Shown in pieces: positions 33,338 to 35,076 of a DNA stretch of 35,076 bases (positions are counted from its first letter, which is position 1; the number at the start of each line of letters is the position of its first letter). The position numbers were made by a program, and so were the translations under genes. The DNA comes from Lutibacter sp. GTDB taxonomy: Bacteria; Bacteroidota; Bacteroidia; Flavobacteriales; Flavobacteriaceae. The stretch covers positions 1 to 35,076 of the forward strand of contig NZ_JABDRI010000009.1 of assembly GCF_013041805.1 (NCBI RefSeq), read 5' to 3'. Under the pieces are notes generated by a model that ran no database searches, was not told where the DNA came from, and saw only the letters and a program-made list of their open reading frames with translations.

Positions 33338-35076
33338 CTATGCTTTAAACATTTCTCCATCTCCATTGCCTTCAAAATCTCCTTGAGATCTTTCACGCTT
33401 TTTCTTCTGATTAAATCTATATGTGAAATTCAATAGTACTTGTCTTTGTCTCCATTGAAATTCTCCATAAGTCTCAGTAGTTGGTGAAAAGCTTGTAGAT
33501 TGTCTTTTACGCGAATTAAATAAATCACTTACATTTAATGAAATAGTTCCATTATCTTTTAAAATATCTTTGCTAAAGGCTAAATTTACACTTAGCATTC
33601 CTTTATTTATGTTTTGAGCTCCTTCTGATCGTCCTCTGTAAAAACCAGTGGTTTGCCAATCTATTTCACCTGGTAAAGAGATTCTTGATACTAGTCTAGT
33701 AAACCAGCTTACATTTTCAGCATCAAAATTGATTCCTTCAAAATCTCCTTTTGTCACAAATTTAAATAAGTTAAAGCTATTTGTCAATTTCCACCATTTA
33801 ACAGGATTATAGTTTGTTGTAAGCTCAAACCCATATCTTTCCTCAGAACTTAAATTAATAGGACTTCTTAGTATTACTATAGTTGGTACTCCATCAATAT
33901 CTCGAAGATCTTCAGTTTGAACCATTTCAATATTATTAATAGCATGTTGATAATATATTGAAGAATTTAAAGTTATTTTATCCCATCTTTTTAAATACCC
34001 TAATTCAAAGGAACTTGTAAAAGTTGGGTCTAAATTTGCATTACCTGTTCGTACAAAAGTTTCACTTGTTCTATTCTCAAAAGGATTTAAATACCAGCTT
34101 CTTGGGCGTCTCAATCTTCTGCTATATCCTAAGGTTAAACTTTCTTCATCACTAAATTCAAAACCTAGATTTAAGGTTGGAAATAATTCTGTAAATTTTC
34201 TATTGAATATTCCATTAGTTTGAATTAAATTAATTTTTCTATCAGTTGTTTCCATTCTAAGCCCTAATAAATAGGAGAATTTATCAATTTTTTCTCCATA
34301 TTGAGAATAAAGAGCGTAAATATCTTGCTGAAAATCGAGTGTATTAGAAAAGTTTGTGTTATTAAAAAAACCGTCCGTATTCGTATCAAAGTCTTCTACT
34401 AAATAATCAGAAAATAGATCGTTTAGATCAACTCTAAAGCCAAATTCAAATTGCGCATTTTCTCCAATAGGTAGTACATAATCTCCTTTAATTAAAATAT
34501 CTTTAGATTCTTCATCCGTCGAATTTCTTTCAGGATTATTTTGAAGAAAAGTTGGAAATGTATCAGAATCGGTAATATATGCATTACCGTTTTCAATACT
34601 TTTTCCGTACTGAAAATCAAGTATTAGCGTATGACCTTCTGTTTTGAAGTTCTGAGTAAAATTTAGCGAATATTGGATTGTTTCATCATCTTCTTTTTCC
34701 GTTTCAATTCGTTCATTATTTCTAGTTGATAAATTATTTGAATCTAATATATCAATGTAATTGGTTGAAATATCAGTACCCTTTGATGTTCTATATAAAA
34801 TAGATCCAGTTAAAGAGGCTTTGTCATTCAAGAAATATTCAGCCCCAAAACGGGAGTTAAAACTATTATTTTCTCGGTCGTACTTTTGATTTTCATTCCT
34901 ATAACTTGAAACAGCTCCAATTTCATCAAAATAAATAGTATTGTTACTCGAGTTTCCTGGAGCATTTCTATAATTATACCCCGTACTTGTAAAATAGTTC
35001 ACCTTATTTGTTCTATAATTAAAGTTCATTGCAGCTCCAAAATTATCAGGATTTCCGGCCGTAGTGTTTATGGATC
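33338..35076 (-). CDS. Outer membrane beta-barrel / TonB-dependent receptor-like protein (C-terminal part, cut by window edge)
   Basis: The frame is open to the window edge, so the N-terminus is missing; at least 578 residues are present. Residues visible alternate polar and hydrophobic as beta strands throughout: FGAEYFLNDKASLTGSILYR, YSLNFTQNFKTEGHTLILDF, LGYSRRLRRPRSWYLNPFEN, and SFELGYLKRWDKITLNSSIY. The C-terminal RQVLLNFTYRFNQKKKRERS segment, followed by a charged tail, is typical of the outer membrane beta-barrel (OMP_b-brl_3-type) family common in flavobacteria. The full protein would normally carry an N-terminal carboxypeptidase-like domain and plug. The ligand is unknown. Neither a SusD nor a nearby sigma/anti-sigma pair is visible. 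Confidence 0.85.
   Translation of the reverse strand, partial: SINTTAGNPDNFGAAMNFNYRTNKVNYFTSTGYNYRNAPGNSSNNTIYFDEIGAVSSYRNENQKYDRENNSFNSRFGAEYFLNDKASLTGSILYRTSKGTDISTNYIDILDSNNLSTRNNERIETEKEDDETIQYSLNFTQNFKTEGHTLILDFQYGKSIENGNAYITDSDTFPTFLQNNPERNSTDEESKDILIKGDYVLPIGENAQFEFGFRVDLNDLFSDYLVEDFDTNTDGFFNNTNFSNTLDFQQDIYALYSQYGEKIDKFSYLLGLRMETTDRKINLIQTNGIFNRKFTELFPTLNLGFEFSDEESLTLGYSRRLRRPRSWYLNPFENRTSETFVRTGNANLDPTFTSSFELGYLKRWDKITLNSSIYYQHAINNIEMVQTEDLRDIDGVPTIVILRSPINLSSEERYGFELTTNYNPVKWWKLTNSFNLFKFVTKGDFEGINFDAENVSWFTRLVSRISLPGEIDWQTTGFYRGRSEGAQNINKGMLSVNLAFSKDILKDNGTISLNVSDLFNSRKRQSTSFSPTTETYGEFQWRQRQVLLNFTYRFNQKKKRERSQGDFEGNGDGEMFKA

Noticed and set aside
1-35076. CRISPR arrays, transposases, tRNA or rRNA genes, attachment sites, riboswitches
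   Set aside because: No direct repeats with spacers, no transposase motifs, no cloverleaf-like sequence with CCA-proximal features, and no recognisable riboswitch was seen in any gap.

Overview
This window is typical of a marine-type member of the Flavobacteriaceae (Bacteroidota). The DNA is very AT-rich. Many genes have the Bacteroidota promoter form (TTG or TTTG, a spacer of about 17-23 bases, then TAnnTTTG) with short leaders, and Shine-Dalgarno sites are largely absent. Family-specific proteins agree: the flavobacterial form of SecA without a zinc tail, split pntAA/pntAB/pntB, and an outer-membrane beta-barrel receptor. I cannot name the genus from sequence alone.

Layout, left to right. 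1-2143: the 5' tip of an unknown gene, an ECF sigma factor with a GTG start, and a conserved 478-residue protein of unknown function. 2262-5289: a proton-translocating transhydrogenase operon (pntAA-pntAB-pntB), perhaps led by a small membrane protein, closed by a strong terminator. 5472-9294: a PhnP-like metallo-hydrolase, a CorA channel, an aspartate/glutamate racemase family protein and a PBP4-type D-Ala-D-Ala carboxypeptidase lipoprotein; the last two fit cell-wall work. 9337-16646: the most unusual part, five co-directional genes. Four encode proteins beginning with CxxC zinc ribbons, three of them also membrane-anchored or multi-pass; the fourth carries an AIM24 domain. The fifth encodes a large secreted protein ending in MORN/YwqK-like repeats. 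Two of the genes share a recently duplicated N-terminal module. 16647-17029 is a non-coding gap holding a plus-strand terminator-like hairpin. 17030-23473: a secreted endonuclease/exonuclease/phosphatase-fold protein, a cold-shock protein, SecA, a DUF2795 protein, a PduO-type cobalamin adenosyltransferase and an O-methyltransferase-like protein. 23560-26786: a wza/wzc polysaccharide export pair. 26795-32924: imidazolonepropionase, the pta-ackA acetate operon and class II fumarase. 33112-35076: a 56-residue membrane protein and the C-terminal part of an outer-membrane beta-barrel receptor cut by the window edge.

Most of the window is housekeeping: redox balance (Pnt), acetate/acetyl-CoA exchange (Pta-AckA), TCA cycle (FumC), protein export (SecA) and envelope maintenance. 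The region 9337-16646 is the best candidate for an undescribed system. It looks like a set of small cytoplasmic zinc-ribbon sensors or scaffolds tethered to the inner membrane, together with an exported partner, but its function cannot be read from the sequence.
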